64,000 nucleotides of DNA from Duganella sacchari (GTDB lineage: Bacteria > Pseudomonadota > Gammaproteobacteria > Burkholderiales > Burkholderiaceae_D), in assembly GCF_900143065.1 (NCBI RefSeq), contig NZ_FRCX01000006.1:124001-188000 (forward strand), read 5' to 3'. Both the position numbers and the translations under genes were made by a program. The number at the start of each line of letters is the position of its first letter. Position 1 is the stretch's first letter. Below the pieces are notes generated by a model that was not told the origin of the DNA, made no database searches, and worked only from the letters and a program-made list of their open reading frames with translations. Below, one piece after another: positions 44,341-53,107 of the stretch.

Positions 44341-45353
44341 GTGTGATACCACTGCGACAGTGCGCGGCGATGCTGGACGGTACGCGCCATGCCTTCGGGC
44401 AGCCAGCGTCCGTGGCTGTTCGCGGCGCGCATCAGGAAGTCGAACAGGATCAGGTGCCGGCGCAGCACGCGCTGCAAGCGGTGGCGCGCGGTCGGGTTGA
44501 AGATGGCGATGCGGTCGAAGATCTGGCGCGGGTTTTTTTTCACCCACAGCCACGAGCCCATCTCCAGTGTGAAGGGCAGGAACACGCGCTGGTTATAGCT
44601 GGTGCCGTTCAAATACAGATAGTCCCACAGGTCGCCGTGCGTGCGGTACTGACGGCTCTGTGGCTCGAACACGTAGTTGTGATTCGGGTAGGCCTGGCTG
44701 AACAACTCTTCCAGCGCGCCGATGTCGGCCAGATGCGGAATCGGCGCGGTGGTGTGCGCGTGCGGGAACCAGATGCGGTCGCGCAGGCCAAAGCCGGAGT
44801 GACAGTCAAGCGCCATGCTGAACTGACGCGTTAGCAGTTCCTTCTCCACCAGTGCACACACGGCCTGGCTTTCCGGCTCCATGGGCGCATCCTCGGCGCC
44901 GCGATACCACGGCAGGTGATGGCTGTAGCGCTGGCCGCCCAGCATGAAAGGCACGCGCTCGACTGCGCTTAGCGGCGCGTTGCGCATCAGGTCCACGCCT
45001 TGCGGATTGCAGCGCGTGGCTTGCCACATGCCTCCCGGGTTCACCAGTGGCATGAACACCAGCCGCATCGACTCCAGTTGCTGATGCAGGGTGCTGTCCC
45101 AGCGCAGCCGCGCCAGCAGGCTTTCCAGGAACGACAGCACGACCTGCGTGCCGATGCGTTCCAGTCCGTGGATGCCGCCAAAGAAGCCCAGCGCCGGTAC
45201 ATCCAGGCTCGGATTACCTAGCGCGATGCTGTAGACGGGGAACTGGCGTCCGTCCATGGCGACGGTGCAGGCGGTGCTGACTTCAAGATGCTTCCCGCCT
45301 TCGTCGATCAGACGTTTGAGGGTGATCAGCTCGGGCAGGTTCTTCTCAGGCAT
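44337..45353 (-). CDS. M14 zinc carboxypeptidase / AstE-like
   Basis: 338 residues. The zinc motif HxxE reads GIHGLERIG, the third ligand is in ALDCHSGFGLRD, and the catalytic Glu is in FTLEMGSW. PLVNPGGMWQATRCNPQGVDLMRN matches M14 peptidases. No signal peptide, so it works in the cytoplasm. Members remove C-terminal residues from peptides or act as succinylglutamate desuccinylase-like amidases. First gene of the three-gene unit with the hydrolase and YkgJ genes. Confidence 0.85.
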   Translation of the reverse strand: MPEKNLPELITLKRLIDEGGKHLEVSTACTVAMDGRQFPVYSIALGNPSLDVPALGFFGGIHGLERIGTQVVLSFLESLLARLRWDSTLHQQLESMRLVFMPLVNPGGMWQATRCNPQGVDLMRNAPLSAVERVPFMLGGQRYSHHLPWYRGAEDAPMEPESQAVCALVEKELLTRQFSMALDCHSGFGLRDRIWFPHAHTTAPIPHLADIGALEELFSQAYPNHNYVFEPQSRQYRTHGDLWDYLYLNGTSYNQRVFLPFTLEMGSWLWVKKNPRQIFDRIAIFNPTARHRLQRVLRRHLILFDFLMRAANSHGRWLPEGMARTVQHRRALSQWYHT

Positions 45354-45398
45354 GGGCGCGGCGCAAAAAAGATGTGACGGCTAGTGTAGCCGATATTC

Positions 45399-46301
45399 CT
45401 AGCGTTCCGTCGCCGCCAATTGCAGCAGTGTCTCGCGGAAGGTGGCTACCAGAGGCCGCAGGTTGATGCGGTGCCAGGCCGCCCACAGCGCGGCGCGGTA
45501 GGTGAACCAGGGCAGTTCGCGCAGCACCACGCCCGGCGGCGCCTGATGGCGCAAGCCCTGCTGCACCAGGGCGATGCCCAGTCCCGCCGCCACCAGACCC
45601 AGTGCCGTCGTCGGTTCGCTGGCTTCCATCTTGATGTTGGGAGTGAAGCCGGAGCGTACACAGGCCGCCACAAAGTTATGGTGATGGTCGCCCGTTTCGT
45701 GGTGGCGCACGACGATGAATTCCTGTCCGGCCAGGTCGTCCGGCTTGAGCGTCTTGAGCTTGGCCAGCGGGTGCGCTTCCGGAATCGCCAGGATCATCGG
45801 ATCGCTGAGCACCTGCGCGCCTTCCAGGTCGGGATCGTCGGCCGGCGGTGGATCGCAGACCAGCGCGATGTCCAGGCTGCGCTGGCGCAGGCCTTCCAGC
45901 TGCTCGGACGAATGCAAGCTATACAAGGCCACGTGCACATTGGGCCGCGCGGCGCGCAGGGTGCGCAGGCCGGCCGGCAGCACACCCGCGTGCATGGCGT
46001 TCTCGATGTAGCCAACGCACAGGCCTCCTTCGTCGCCGCGCCCCAGCCGTTTGGCCAGTCCTTCCAGCCGCTGCGCGTGGGTGAGAAAGGCTTGGGTCTC
46101 GGCCAGGAAGGTGCGGCCGTCACGCGTCAGGCGGATGCGCTGCTGGCTGCGCTCAAATAGGGTGAGTCCCAGCTTTTCTTCCAGCTGCGCGATCTGGCGG
46201 CTCAGTGGCGACTGCGAGATGTGCAGGCGCTCGGCGGCGCGTCCCACATGCTCTTCCTCGGCCACGGTGACGAAATATTGAAGTTGGCGGATATCTAACA
46301 T
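45399..46301 (-). CDS. LysR-family regulator of the aldo/keto reductase genes
   Basis: 300 residues from ATG 46301 (MLDIRQLQYFVTVAEEEHVGRAAERLHISQSPLSRQIAQLEEKLGLTLFER, a standard LysR start). The effector domain has VALYSLHSSEQLEGLRQRSLDIALV. It is divergent from the aldo/keto reductase operon with about 106 bp between, containing AT-rich T-N11-A-like sequence (TTAAGTTGTGTAAATTATG), the usual place for LysR control of the neighbour. Confidence 0.92.
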   Translation of the reverse strand: MLDIRQLQYFVTVAEEEHVGRAAERLHISQSPLSRQIAQLEEKLGLTLFERSQQRIRLTRDGRTFLAETQAFLTHAQRLEGLAKRLGRGDEGGLCVGYIENAMHAGVLPAGLRTLRAARPNVHVALYSLHSSEQLEGLRQRSLDIALVCDPPPADDPDLEGAQVLSDPMILAIPEAHPLAKLKTLKPDDLAGQEFIVVRHHETGDHHHNFVAACVRSGFTPNIKMEASEPTTALGLVAAGLGIALVQQGLRHQAPPGVVLRELPWFTYRAALWAAWHRINLRPLVATFRETLLQLAATER

Positions 46302-46407
46302 ATCAGACCTATAATGACTTAAGTTGTGTAAATTATGTCTTGGACAGTCTGATCTCGTCAACTTAAACTGGCCTCACTTTCTTCATTTATCTTCATAAGG
46401 AATCGAG

Positions 46408-47424
46408 ATGAGTATCCGTCAAAAACTGCAAGGCCAGCTGGGTTTCGGCACCGCCCCACTGGGTAATATGTTCCGCAATATTCCGCAGGCCGAAGCGCTG
46501 GCCACCGTGGACGCGGCCTGGGAACAGGGCATCCGCCACTTCGACACGGCGCCGCTGTACGGCGCCGGCCTGGCCGAGCTGCGCCTGGGCGAGGCGCTGG
46601 CCAAACGCAAGCGTGAACACTATGTATTGAGCAGCAAGGTAGGCCGTGTGATCCTCGACGAATTCGAAGATCCCGCCGCGCGCCAGCTGGGCGAGAAAGG
46701 CGGCGTGTTTGAGCACGGCCGTCCTAACAAGATTGTTAACGACTACGGTGCCGACGCTACCCTGCGTTCGATCGAAGACAGTTTGAAACGCCTGAAGACC
46801 GACCATCTGGACATCGTCTACGTCCACGACGTGGCGCAGGATTTCTACGGTGATGGATGGCTGGCGCAATTCGATATCGCCCGTACCGGCGCCTTCCGTG
46901 TGCTGGACCGTCTGCGCAATGAAGGCGTGATCAAGGCCTGGGGCCTGGGCGTCAACCGCGTCGAGCCGCTGGAACTGCTGCTGGACCTGAACGAGCCGCA
47001 GCCTGACGCTTTCCTGCTGGCTGGCCGCTACACACTGCTGGATCATGAGCGCGCGTTGCAGCGCCTGATGCCAGCCGCCGCCAAACGTGGTGTGGATGTC
47101 GTAGTTGGCGGTCCTTATAGCTCCGGCATTCTGGCCGGCGGCACGCACTTTGAATATCAGAAGGCGTCACCGGAAATCATCGCCAAGGTGGAGCACATCA
47201 AAGCTATCGCGCAGCAGCACGGCATCAGCGTGAAAGCCGCCGCCTTGCAATTTGCATTGGCTCATCCTGCCGTGGCATCGGTGATTCCTGGCGCCAGCCG
47301 CCCGGAACGCATCGCCGAAGACCAAGCTGCGTTGCGTGAGCAGATTCCAGCGGTATTCTGGAATGCGATGCGTGAACAAAACCTTGTGGCTGCGGACGCA
47401 CCGCTCCCAGGCGATAAGGAGTAA
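46408..47424 (+). CDS. aldo/keto reductase
   Basis: 338 residues. AKR motifs: [35 protein letters not shown] (Asp and the catalytic Tyr), LSSKVGR (Lys) and IVYVHD (His). [19 protein letters not shown] is the C-terminal cofactor region. It resembles L-fucose or D-threo-aldose dehydrogenase / pyridoxal dehydrogenase types of AKR more than DkgA. First gene of a two-gene unit under the divergent LysR; the next gene begins 4 bp after its stop. Confidence 0.88.
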   Translation: MSIRQKLQGQLGFGTAPLGNMFRNIPQAEALATVDAAWEQGIRHFDTAPLYGAGLAELRLGEALAKRKREHYVLSSKVGRVILDEFEDPAARQLGEKGGVFEHGRPNKIVNDYGADATLRSIEDSLKRLKTDHLDIVYVHDVAQDFYGDGWLAQFDIARTGAFRVLDRLRNEGVIKAWGLGVNRVEPLELLLDLNEPQPDAFLLAGRYTLLDHERALQRLMPAAAKRGVDVVVGGPYSSGILAGGTHFEYQKASPEIIAKVEHIKAIAQQHGISVKAAALQFALAHPAVASVIPGASRPERIAEDQAALREQIPAVFWNAMREQNLVAADAPLPGDKE

Positions 47425-47428
47425 GGCC

Positions 47429-48637
47429 ATGGCCAGCACGATTGCAAGCATCACGATTCCGGTTGCGCCAGCGCGCGTGTGGCAGCTGATCGGCGGATTT
47501 AACGCACTGCCGGACTGGCTGCCGTATATCCCGCACAGCGAACTCAGTGAAGGCGGCCGTGTACGCACGCTGGCCAATCCGGCCGGTGAAGCGATTGTCG
47601 AACGGCTGGAAGCCTTTAACGATCAGGAGCGCTTCTACAGCTATTCGATTTTGCAGGCGCCGTTTCCGGCCAGGGACTATCTGGCGACGCTGCGGGTAAA
47701 ACCGGCGGGCGATTCGGCCTCGGTGGTCGAATGGTCGGGCAGCTTTACGCCGGTCGGCGTGACCGAACAAGAAATTATGCAGCACTTCCACGGTATTTAC
47801 ACCGACGGTCTGCGTGCACTCAAGGAGAAGATGATGGGTATTCCAGCATTGGGTATGGGGACGTTCCGCCTGCAGGGCGATGTGGTGATGGATTCGGTCC
47901 GCAACGGTCTGGAAGCCGGGTACCGCGTGATCGATACCGCGCAGATTTACGGCAATGAAGCGGAAGTCGGCGCGGCGATCGCCGCCAGCGGCGTGCCGCG
48001 TGAAGAGCTGTTCATCACCACTAAAATCTGGATCGAGAATCTGTCACGCGACAAGCTGATCCCCAGCCTGAAGGAGAGCCTGGCCAAGCTGCGTACGGAC
48101 TACGTGGACCTGACCCTGATCCACTGGCCATCGCGGGGCGGCGAGGTGCCTGTGCAGGAGTTCATGGCCGCGCTGGCGGAAGCCAAGGCGCAAGGGTTGA
48201 CGCGCCAGATCGGCGTCTCGAACTTTACGGTGGAGCTGATGCGGCAGGCGATTGACGCTGTCGGCGCGGATGCTATCGCCACCAACCAGATCGAGCTGCA
48301 CCCGTATCTGCAAAACCGCAAGGTAGTGGAGTTTGCGCGCAGCCAGGGCATCCACATCACGTCCTACATGACGCTCGCCTACGGCAAGGTGCTGGGCGAT
48401 CCGGTGATTGCGAAAATCGCCGAGCGTCATGGTGCAACACCGGCGCAGGTGGTGCTGGCATGGGCGATGAAGCTGGGCTATGCAGTGATTCCGTCATCGA
48501 CCCAACGCGCTAACCTGGACAGCAATCTGAAAGCGCTGAACGTAAAACTGAGCGACAGCGATATGGCGCAGATTGCGGCACTGGATCGCAACGAGCGCCT
48601 GACCAGCCCTGACGGCCTGGCGCCAGCTTGGGACTAA
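47429..48637 (+). CDS. SRPBCC domain fused to a DkgB-type aldo/keto reductase
   Basis: 402 residues. Residues 1-134 are an SRPBCC (START-like ligand-binding) domain: [27 protein letters not shown] ... [13 protein letters not shown]. From M136 the protein is a complete DkgB-like AKR of 267 residues, the length of E. coli Dkg[53 protein letters not shown] and LIHWPS. The junction carries AAGGAG (47822-47827) followed by ATGATG (47831), so the reductase may also be made separately from an internal start. DkgB reduces 2,5-diketogluconate and other carbonyls with NADPH. Confidence 0.85.
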   Translation: MASTIASITIPVAPARVWQLIGGFNALPDWLPYIPHSELSEGGRVRTLANPAGEAIVERLEAFNDQERFYSYSILQAPFPARDYLATLRVKPAGDSASVVEWSGSFTPVGVTEQEIMQHFHGIYTDGLRALKEKMMGIPALGMGTFRLQGDVVMDSVRNGLEAGYRVIDTAQIYGNEAEVGAAIAASGVPREELFITTKIWIENLSRDKLIPSLKESLAKLRTDYVDLTLIHWPSRGGEVPVQEFMAALAEAKAQGLTRQIGVSNFTVELMRQAIDAVGADAIATNQIELHPYLQNRKVVEFARSQGIHITSYMTLAYGKVLGDPVIAKIAERHGATPAQVVLAWAMKLGYAVIPSSTQRANLDSNLKALNVKLSDSDMAQIAALDRNERLTSPDGLAPAWD

Positions 48638-49551
48638 GCCTTCCGGCGGCACACCAGCGCGATCTGTTCACGCAGCCAGCGCTGGGCGGGGTGGGCATCG
48701 TTGCGCCGGTGCCAATGCAATACGAAGGGCACCGGCGCCAGGTCGATCTCCTTTGGCAGCGACAGCAGCGATAGCGCATCCCGCAAGCCGCTGGCCTGCA
48801 CCGCGCCTTCCATCATCGTGGCCAGCAGGTCGCTGTGGGCGATGATGGACGGCGCCGCATACATTTGCGGCAGTGTGACGACAATATGGCGCTTGCGGCC
48901 CAGCTGCGCCAGCCGCGTGTCAACGTGGCCGACGCCATCGCCCTCCGGCGACACCAGCAAATGCGGATGCGCGAGGAATGCGTCCAGCGTCATTTTCTTT
49001 TTGGTCAGCGGATGTTTCTTTCGGGCGACGCAGACAAAGCGTTCTTCGAACAGCGGCATGGTGGGAATGCGCGGCGTGTTACCGCCGGGGACACCAATCG
49101 CCACGTCAGCTTCTCCCGCATCCAGCAATACCAGTGCATCCTCGCGGGCAGTGAATGACTTTATCTTTACCGTCATTCCCGGCCCTTGTTGCGCCAGACG
49201 TTGCAGCAAGGCTGGCAACAAGGTGAATGCCGGGTGGTCCGATAGCCCCAGCGTGAAGCGCACCGTTGAACGGGATGGCTCAAACGCCTGCGTGAAGTCC
49301 AGTGTGCGCTGAATGCTGGCCAGCGCGTCGCCCAGCGGTACGGACAGTTCAAGTGCGCGTGGCGTCGGCTGCAAGCCACTGGCGCTGCGGATGAACAAAT
49401 CATCTTTCAACAGCAGGCGCAGACGGGAAAGCGCCGCGCTCATGGCGGGTTGTGTGCGGCCTATGCGTACGCCAGCGCGCGTGACATTACGCTCGCACAT
49501 CAGGGCGTCGAAGGCGACAAGCAGATTGAGGTCGATTCCATGCAAATCCAT
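48634..49551 (-). CDS. LysR-family regulator, NodD/LinR-like
   Basis: 305 residues. The start [66 protein letters not shown] is the NodD/LinR branch of LysR. The effector domain includes [12 protein letters not shown]. Its end overlaps the convergent AKR fusion gene by 4 bp. It is divergent from the SnoaL-like gene (95 bp between), which is its most likely target. Confidence 0.92.
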   Translation of the reverse strand: MDLHGIDLNLLVAFDALMCERNVTRAGVRIGRTQPAMSAALSRLRLLLKDDLFIRSASGLQPTPRALELSVPLGDALASIQRTLDFTQAFEPSRSTVRFTLGLSDHPAFTLLPALLQRLAQQGPGMTVKIKSFTAREDALVLLDAGEADVAIGVPGGNTPRIPTMPLFEERFVCVARKKHPLTKKKMTLDAFLAHPHLLVSPEGDGVGHVDTRLAQLGRKRHIVVTLPQMYAAPSIIAHSDLLATMMEGAVQASGLRDALSLLSLPKEIDLAPVPFVLHWHRRNDAHPAQRWLREQIALVCRRKA

Positions 49552-49646
49552 GCCATTGATAATACTGCATATCCATTATCGATTGGACTTGCGTTGTGGC
49601 CGATTGCTACAGTGAGCACATCATCCACTTGAGCAGGAGGCACATC

Positions 49647-50087
49647 ATGACCATGCAGGAAAACGGCCTGACCACGGGCCAGCAGCAAGCCATTGAGCAT
49701 CTGTACCGCGCCTTTAACGAGCAGAATCCCGATTTGCTGGATCTGGCGCTGATGCCGGACTGGCAGGATATTCCGCTTGGCCCCGGGCAGCAGCCTGGCC
49801 TGGCGGGCATGAAGCCCATCATCGGCATGTTCATTGCCGCCTTTCCCGACGTGAAAATCACCATCTTCGATCTATTTGGCCGCGACGGCAAGGCGGCGGT
49901 GCGCGCGCAGATCACGGGGACGCACCGCGGCGCGTTCTTTGGCATTCCGCCGACCGGCAAGCCGATTGCAATTGCCATTCACGAGTTTCATCTACTGACC
50001 GGGGACCGCATTGCGCAGACCTGGCATCTGGAGGACTGGTTCGGCATGTTGAACCAGGTCGGTGTGTGGTCACCGGCCATGGTATAG
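49647..50087 (+). CDS. SnoaL-like ester cyclase family protein
   Basis: 146 residues from ATG 49647 behind AGGAGG. NTF2-like fold pattern: AIEHLYRAFNEQNPDLLDLALMPDWQDIP, GMKPIIGMFIAAFPDVKITIFDLFG, VRAQITGTHRGAFFGIPPTGKPIAIAIHEFHLLTGDRIAQTWHLEDWFGML. Most relatives are uncharacterised; some cyclise polyketides, many act in stress or catabolic accessory roles. Divergent from the LysR gene. Confidence 0.85.
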   Translation: MTMQENGLTTGQQQAIEHLYRAFNEQNPDLLDLALMPDWQDIPLGPGQQPGLAGMKPIIGMFIAAFPDVKITIFDLFGRDGKAAVRAQITGTHRGAFFGIPPTGKPIAIAIHEFHLLTGDRIAQTWHLEDWFGMLNQVGVWSPAMV

Positions 50088-50124
50088 TGAGCGCCTGATT
50101 TATCACACACGAGGTATTGGTCCG

Positions 50125-50136
50125 ATGCGCAATTGA
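50125..50136 (+). CDS. possible leader peptide of the ABC-F gene
   Basis: ATG CGC AAT TGA encodes only Met-Arg-Asn. GAGG stands about 10 nt upstream. Very short leader ORFs before ABC-F genes are known to control attenuation; here the ORF overlaps the first arm of the long-range inverted repeat. Translation is not demonstrated. Confidence 0.35.
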   Translation: MRN

Positions 50137-50192
50137 TGCTGTTGTCTTAAACACTGCTGCTCCTTTCCGGGGCTGTTTTGACACATCAATTG
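50130..50192 (+). promoter_or_regulatory. attenuator-like leader of the ABC-F gene
   Basis: CAATTGATG (50130-50138) is complementary to CATCAATTG (50184-50192), which ends 8 bases before the ABC-F start codon next to its weak GAGA ribosome site. Between the arms GCTCC-TTTCC-GGGGC (50159-50173) forms a hairpin followed by TGTTTTG, similar to an intrinsic terminator. The elements are arranged as expected for an attenuator or a ribosome-site-sequestering switch. Confidence 0.55.
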
Positions 50193-50200
50193 AGATCGCG

Positions 50201-51784
50201 ATGACGAATACCTGTCTGACGCTGGAAGGCGTTTCATACATGCTGGCCGATGGCCGCATGCTTTTCCAAAACCTCAACGAAGTATTTGACCAGCGCCGTA
50301 CAGGCCTGGTGGGCCGCAATGGCGTCGGCAAGAGCGTACTGGCACGCGTGATGGCTGGCGAGCTGGCGCCATCCGCCGGCCGGTGCGCGCGCGGCGGCAC
50401 GGTGCATTACCTGTCGCAGCAGCTTGAGCGGCAAGGCTCGGTCGCTACTCTGGCGGGTGTGCAGCCTGTTTTGGCGGCACTGGCACGCATTCAGGAAGGC
50501 AGCATTGATGCGGCGGACTTTGATGCTGTTGGCGAACGCTGGGATGTGCGCGAGCGCCTGCAGTCCGAGCTTGACCGCTGTGGCTTGCCGCATCTACGGC
50601 CGGACACGCTGGCGTCAACGCTGAGCGGCGGCGAAGCGATGCGTGTGGCCCTGATTGGTGCTGATCTTGCCGATGCTGATTTCCTGATACTCGATGAGCC
50701 CAGCAACCATCTGGATCGCGCCAATCGCCTGGCGTTGCTGGCGCAGTTGCAACGCTGGCCGCGTGGCCTGCTGACGATCAGCCACGATCGTGAATTGCTG
50801 GAGCAGATGGAGCGTGTCGTTGAGTTGTCGCCAATGGGATTGCGCAGTTATGGCGGGCCTTACTCTTTTTACGCCGCCTGCAAACGCGCCGAACATGAAA
50901 ACGCGCAGCGACAGCTCGAGCAGCGCAAGCTGGAACGCAAGCGCGAGACGCAGGCCATGCATGAACAACAGGAGCGGCAGGCGCGCCGTCTTGCCAAAGG
51001 CGCCAGCGATGCAGGCAGCGCCAATCAGGCGGCGATTCTACTGGGAGGCATGAAGAGCCGGGCGGAAGGCGCGGCGGGCAAACTGCGGCAGCAGCATGCC
51101 GCGCAGCGCGCGCTGTTGTCGCAACGCGTACAGGATGCCGCACGCCAGCTCGAGCCGCAGGTTGAAATCGCGATGCATGCCGTGGCGTCCGCGCAAGCGG
51201 CGCGCCTGCGCATCGCGGAATTGACGGATGTGGTGCTGCCGTATGGCGCGCGCACGCAGCCCATCAATCTGACCATCACAGGTCAGCAGCGCATTGGTGT
51301 AGCGGGATCCAATGGCTGCGGCAAATCGACGCTGCTGAAAATGCTGGCTGGCCAACTGGCGCCGCGCACTGGCAGTTGCCAGGTGTGGGGCAGGACTGCT
51401 TACCTCGATCAGCAACTGGCGACGCTGGCGCCGGAGCGCTCCGCGATATCGCACCTGCTGGATGTGAATAGCGAGGCCGGCGAATCGGCCTTGCGCACCC
51501 ATCTCGCACAAATGGGACTGGATGCGCAACGTGCATCAGCGCCAGTGGCAGCACTGAGCGGCGGCGAGCGGCTGAAGGTTGCGCTGGCCTGTGCGCTGTA
51601 TGCCCATCCGCCGGCGCAGCTGTTGCTGCTGGATGAACCCAGTAACCATCTGGATATCGCTTCGCTGGAAGCGCTTGAACACATGCTGCGACAGTATCAA
51701 GGGGCGCTGATGGTGGTCTCGCATGACGAGATGTTTATGCAGTCGCTGAATCTTACTGAACGCTTGCAGTTGTTGGTAAATTGA
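50201..51784 (+). CDS. ABC-F family ATPase
   Basis: 527 residues with two ABC cassettes and no membrane part. First Walker A GRNGVGKS (about 38-45), signature TLSGGEAM, Walker B FLILDEPSNHLD. A charged linker of about 80 residues follows (KRAEHENAQRQLEQRKLERKRETQ...). The second Walker A is GSNGCGKS, signature ALSGGERL, Walker B LLLLDEPSNHLD. ABC-F proteins act on the ribosome, as translation factors or in antibiotic resistance. ATG 50201 gives the normal N-terminus; an extension from 50117 would run through the leader hairpin. Confidence 0.92.
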   Translation: MTNTCLTLEGVSYMLADGRMLFQNLNEVFDQRRTGLVGRNGVGKSVLARVMAGELAPSAGRCARGGTVHYLSQQLERQGSVATLAGVQPVLAALARIQEGSIDAADFDAVGERWDVRERLQSELDRCGLPHLRPDTLASTLSGGEAMRVALIGADLADADFLILDEPSNHLDRANRLALLAQLQRWPRGLLTISHDRELLEQMERVVELSPMGLRSYGGPYSFYAACKRAEHENAQRQLEQRKLERKRETQAMHEQQERQARRLAKGASDAGSANQAAILLGGMKSRAEGAAGKLRQQHAAQRALLSQRVQDAARQLEPQVEIAMHAVASAQAARLRIAELTDVVLPYGARTQPINLTITGQQRIGVAGSNGCGKSTLLKMLAGQLAPRTGSCQVWGRTAYLDQQLATLAPERSAISHLLDVNSEAGESALRTHLAQMGLDAQRASAPVAALSGGERLKVALACALYAHPPAQLLLLDEPSNHLDIASLEALEHMLRQYQGALMVVSHDEMFMQSLNLTERLQLLVN

Positions 51785-51821
51785 GAATATGATGCGGAAT
51801 ATAATGAACGGGAGAGAGCAT

Positions 51822-52301
51822 ATGACGGCAAACGCCGCAATCCGCACGGCCATCACGGCTGCCATGTTGACCATGACGACTGCTGCGATGGCAGGCGATG
51901 GTTCCACTCATATGACGGCTTCCGAGAAGGTCTCCATCGGCACCATGTCCATCGTGGCGGCGCCGGCGATCAGCGTTGCAGGTTCCGCGAAAGGCGATTC
52001 GGGGCCGGTGGAAGGTTCGGTTGCCGTGGTGGCAGGTGGTGCTTATGTCGTCAGCGGCATCGTGGAGGGCGCGTCCAATGTGGTGGAGATCCTGCTGTCA
52101 TCGGTAGCGAATGGCGCCAAGCTCTCTGTCAAGATCAGCGGCAAAACGGCAAATGCAATCGGCTTGTCGGCTGGTGCCACGGTGCAGGTGATTTCCGAAA
52201 CCACGGGCACGCTGCTGGTGGCGTCGGGCAAGGTGATTGCCTTCATTCCTAACGCGCTGGGTGAAGCGCTGTTCTCGCAAAAACGCCTGTCCGCGCAATG
52301 A
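51822..52301 (+). CDS. exported hypothetical protein paired with DUF2145
   Basis: 159 residues from ATG 51822 behind GGGAGAG. A signal peptide (AAMLTMTTAAMAGD) is followed by a Gly/Ala/Val/Ser-rich body (VSIGTMSIVAAPAISVAGSAKG, VAVVAGGAYVVSGIVEGASNVVEILLSSVA) that is hydrophobic but not clearly transmembrane. Its end overlaps the DUF2145 gene by 4 bases (ATGA). I do not know the family; the tight coupling suggests a two-protein envelope function. Confidence 0.75.
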   Translation: MTANAAIRTAITAAMLTMTTAAMAGDGSTHMTASEKVSIGTMSIVAAPAISVAGSAKGDSGPVEGSVAVVAGGAYVVSGIVEGASNVVEILLSSVANGAKLSVKISGKTANAIGLSAGATVQVISETTGTLLVASGKVIAFIPNALGEALFSQKRLSAQ

Positions 52302-53107
52302 GTGCGCGTTTGAAGCGCGCGTTTGCCGCCGTTGCGATGGCTGCTGCGGTGTGTGCCGCGCCTGCATATGCGGGGCAGTCGTGCGAAGAGCATCTCGTTA
52401 CGCAGCAGTCCTTTAGCGACGCCATTTTCACGGGGCAGGGTGTGCAGACTGCACTGGATGCCACGGGCGTTGATGTCGCCGTCGTGGCGCGACAGGGGCA
52501 GGACCTGTCCAAGTTCGGCTTGAAGTACTCGCATGCCGGCCTGGCATTTCGTACGGCGCCCGGCCAACCCTGGCGCATTTACGAACTGTTGAACGATTGC
52601 GGCACCGCCGATTCCGCGTTGTGGGTAGATGGTCTGGCCAACTTCTTCCTGGATGAACCCTACACGCTGGATGCCTTGCTGCTGGTGCCGCCACCGCAAG
52701 TCGCTGCACGGCTCAAGGCCGCGCTCAATGATCCAGCTGCGCTGCGCAATCTGCACCAGAAGAAGTACAACATGGTGGCCTATCCATTTTCGACCAAGTA
52801 CCAGAATTCCAACCAGTGGATACTGGAAGTGCTGGCGTCAGCGGAGGCCAGCGATGTGCGCGTACATACGCGCGAGCAGGCGCAGTCGTGGTTGAAGATG
52901 GTTGGTTATCAGCCCACTGAAATGGTGATCGGGCCGCTGACGCGACTGGGCGGGCGCATGTTCAAGGCCAATATCGCCTTTGACGACCATCCAGGCGCCT
53001 TGCGTTTTTCAGATCGCATCAATGCGGTGACGGTGGAGTCCATGCGCCGGTTTTTGCTGGCGCGTGATGAAGGCTGGCGCGCGCAGGAAATCAAGGGCCG
53101 TCGTTAA
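52298..53107 (+). CDS. DUF2145 protein, exported
   Basis: 269 residues, signal peptide to about residue 25 (CAAPAYAGQ). The DUF2145 pattern is seen in LKYSHAGLAFRTAPGQPWRIYELLNDCGTADSALWVDGLANFF, a His/Asn/Cys-containing core reminiscent of the NlpC/P60-like YiiX fold, followed by YNMVAYPFSTKYQNSNQWILEVLA. SHAG-His, Cys and later His residues could form a hydrolase site (inference). Coupled to the gene before it and convergent with a LysR gene, overlapping 17 bp. Confidence 0.85.
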   Translation: MSARLKRAFAAVAMAAAVCAAPAYAGQSCEEHLVTQQSFSDAIFTGQGVQTALDATGVDVAVVARQGQDLSKFGLKYSHAGLAFRTAPGQPWRIYELLNDCGTADSALWVDGLANFFLDEPYTLDALLLVPPPQVAARLKAALNDPAALRNLHQKKYNMVAYPFSTKYQNSNQWILEVLASAEASDVRVHTREQAQSWLKMVGYQPTEMVIGPLTRLGGRMFKANIAFDDHPGALRFSDRINAVTVESMRRFLLARDEGWRAQEIKGRR

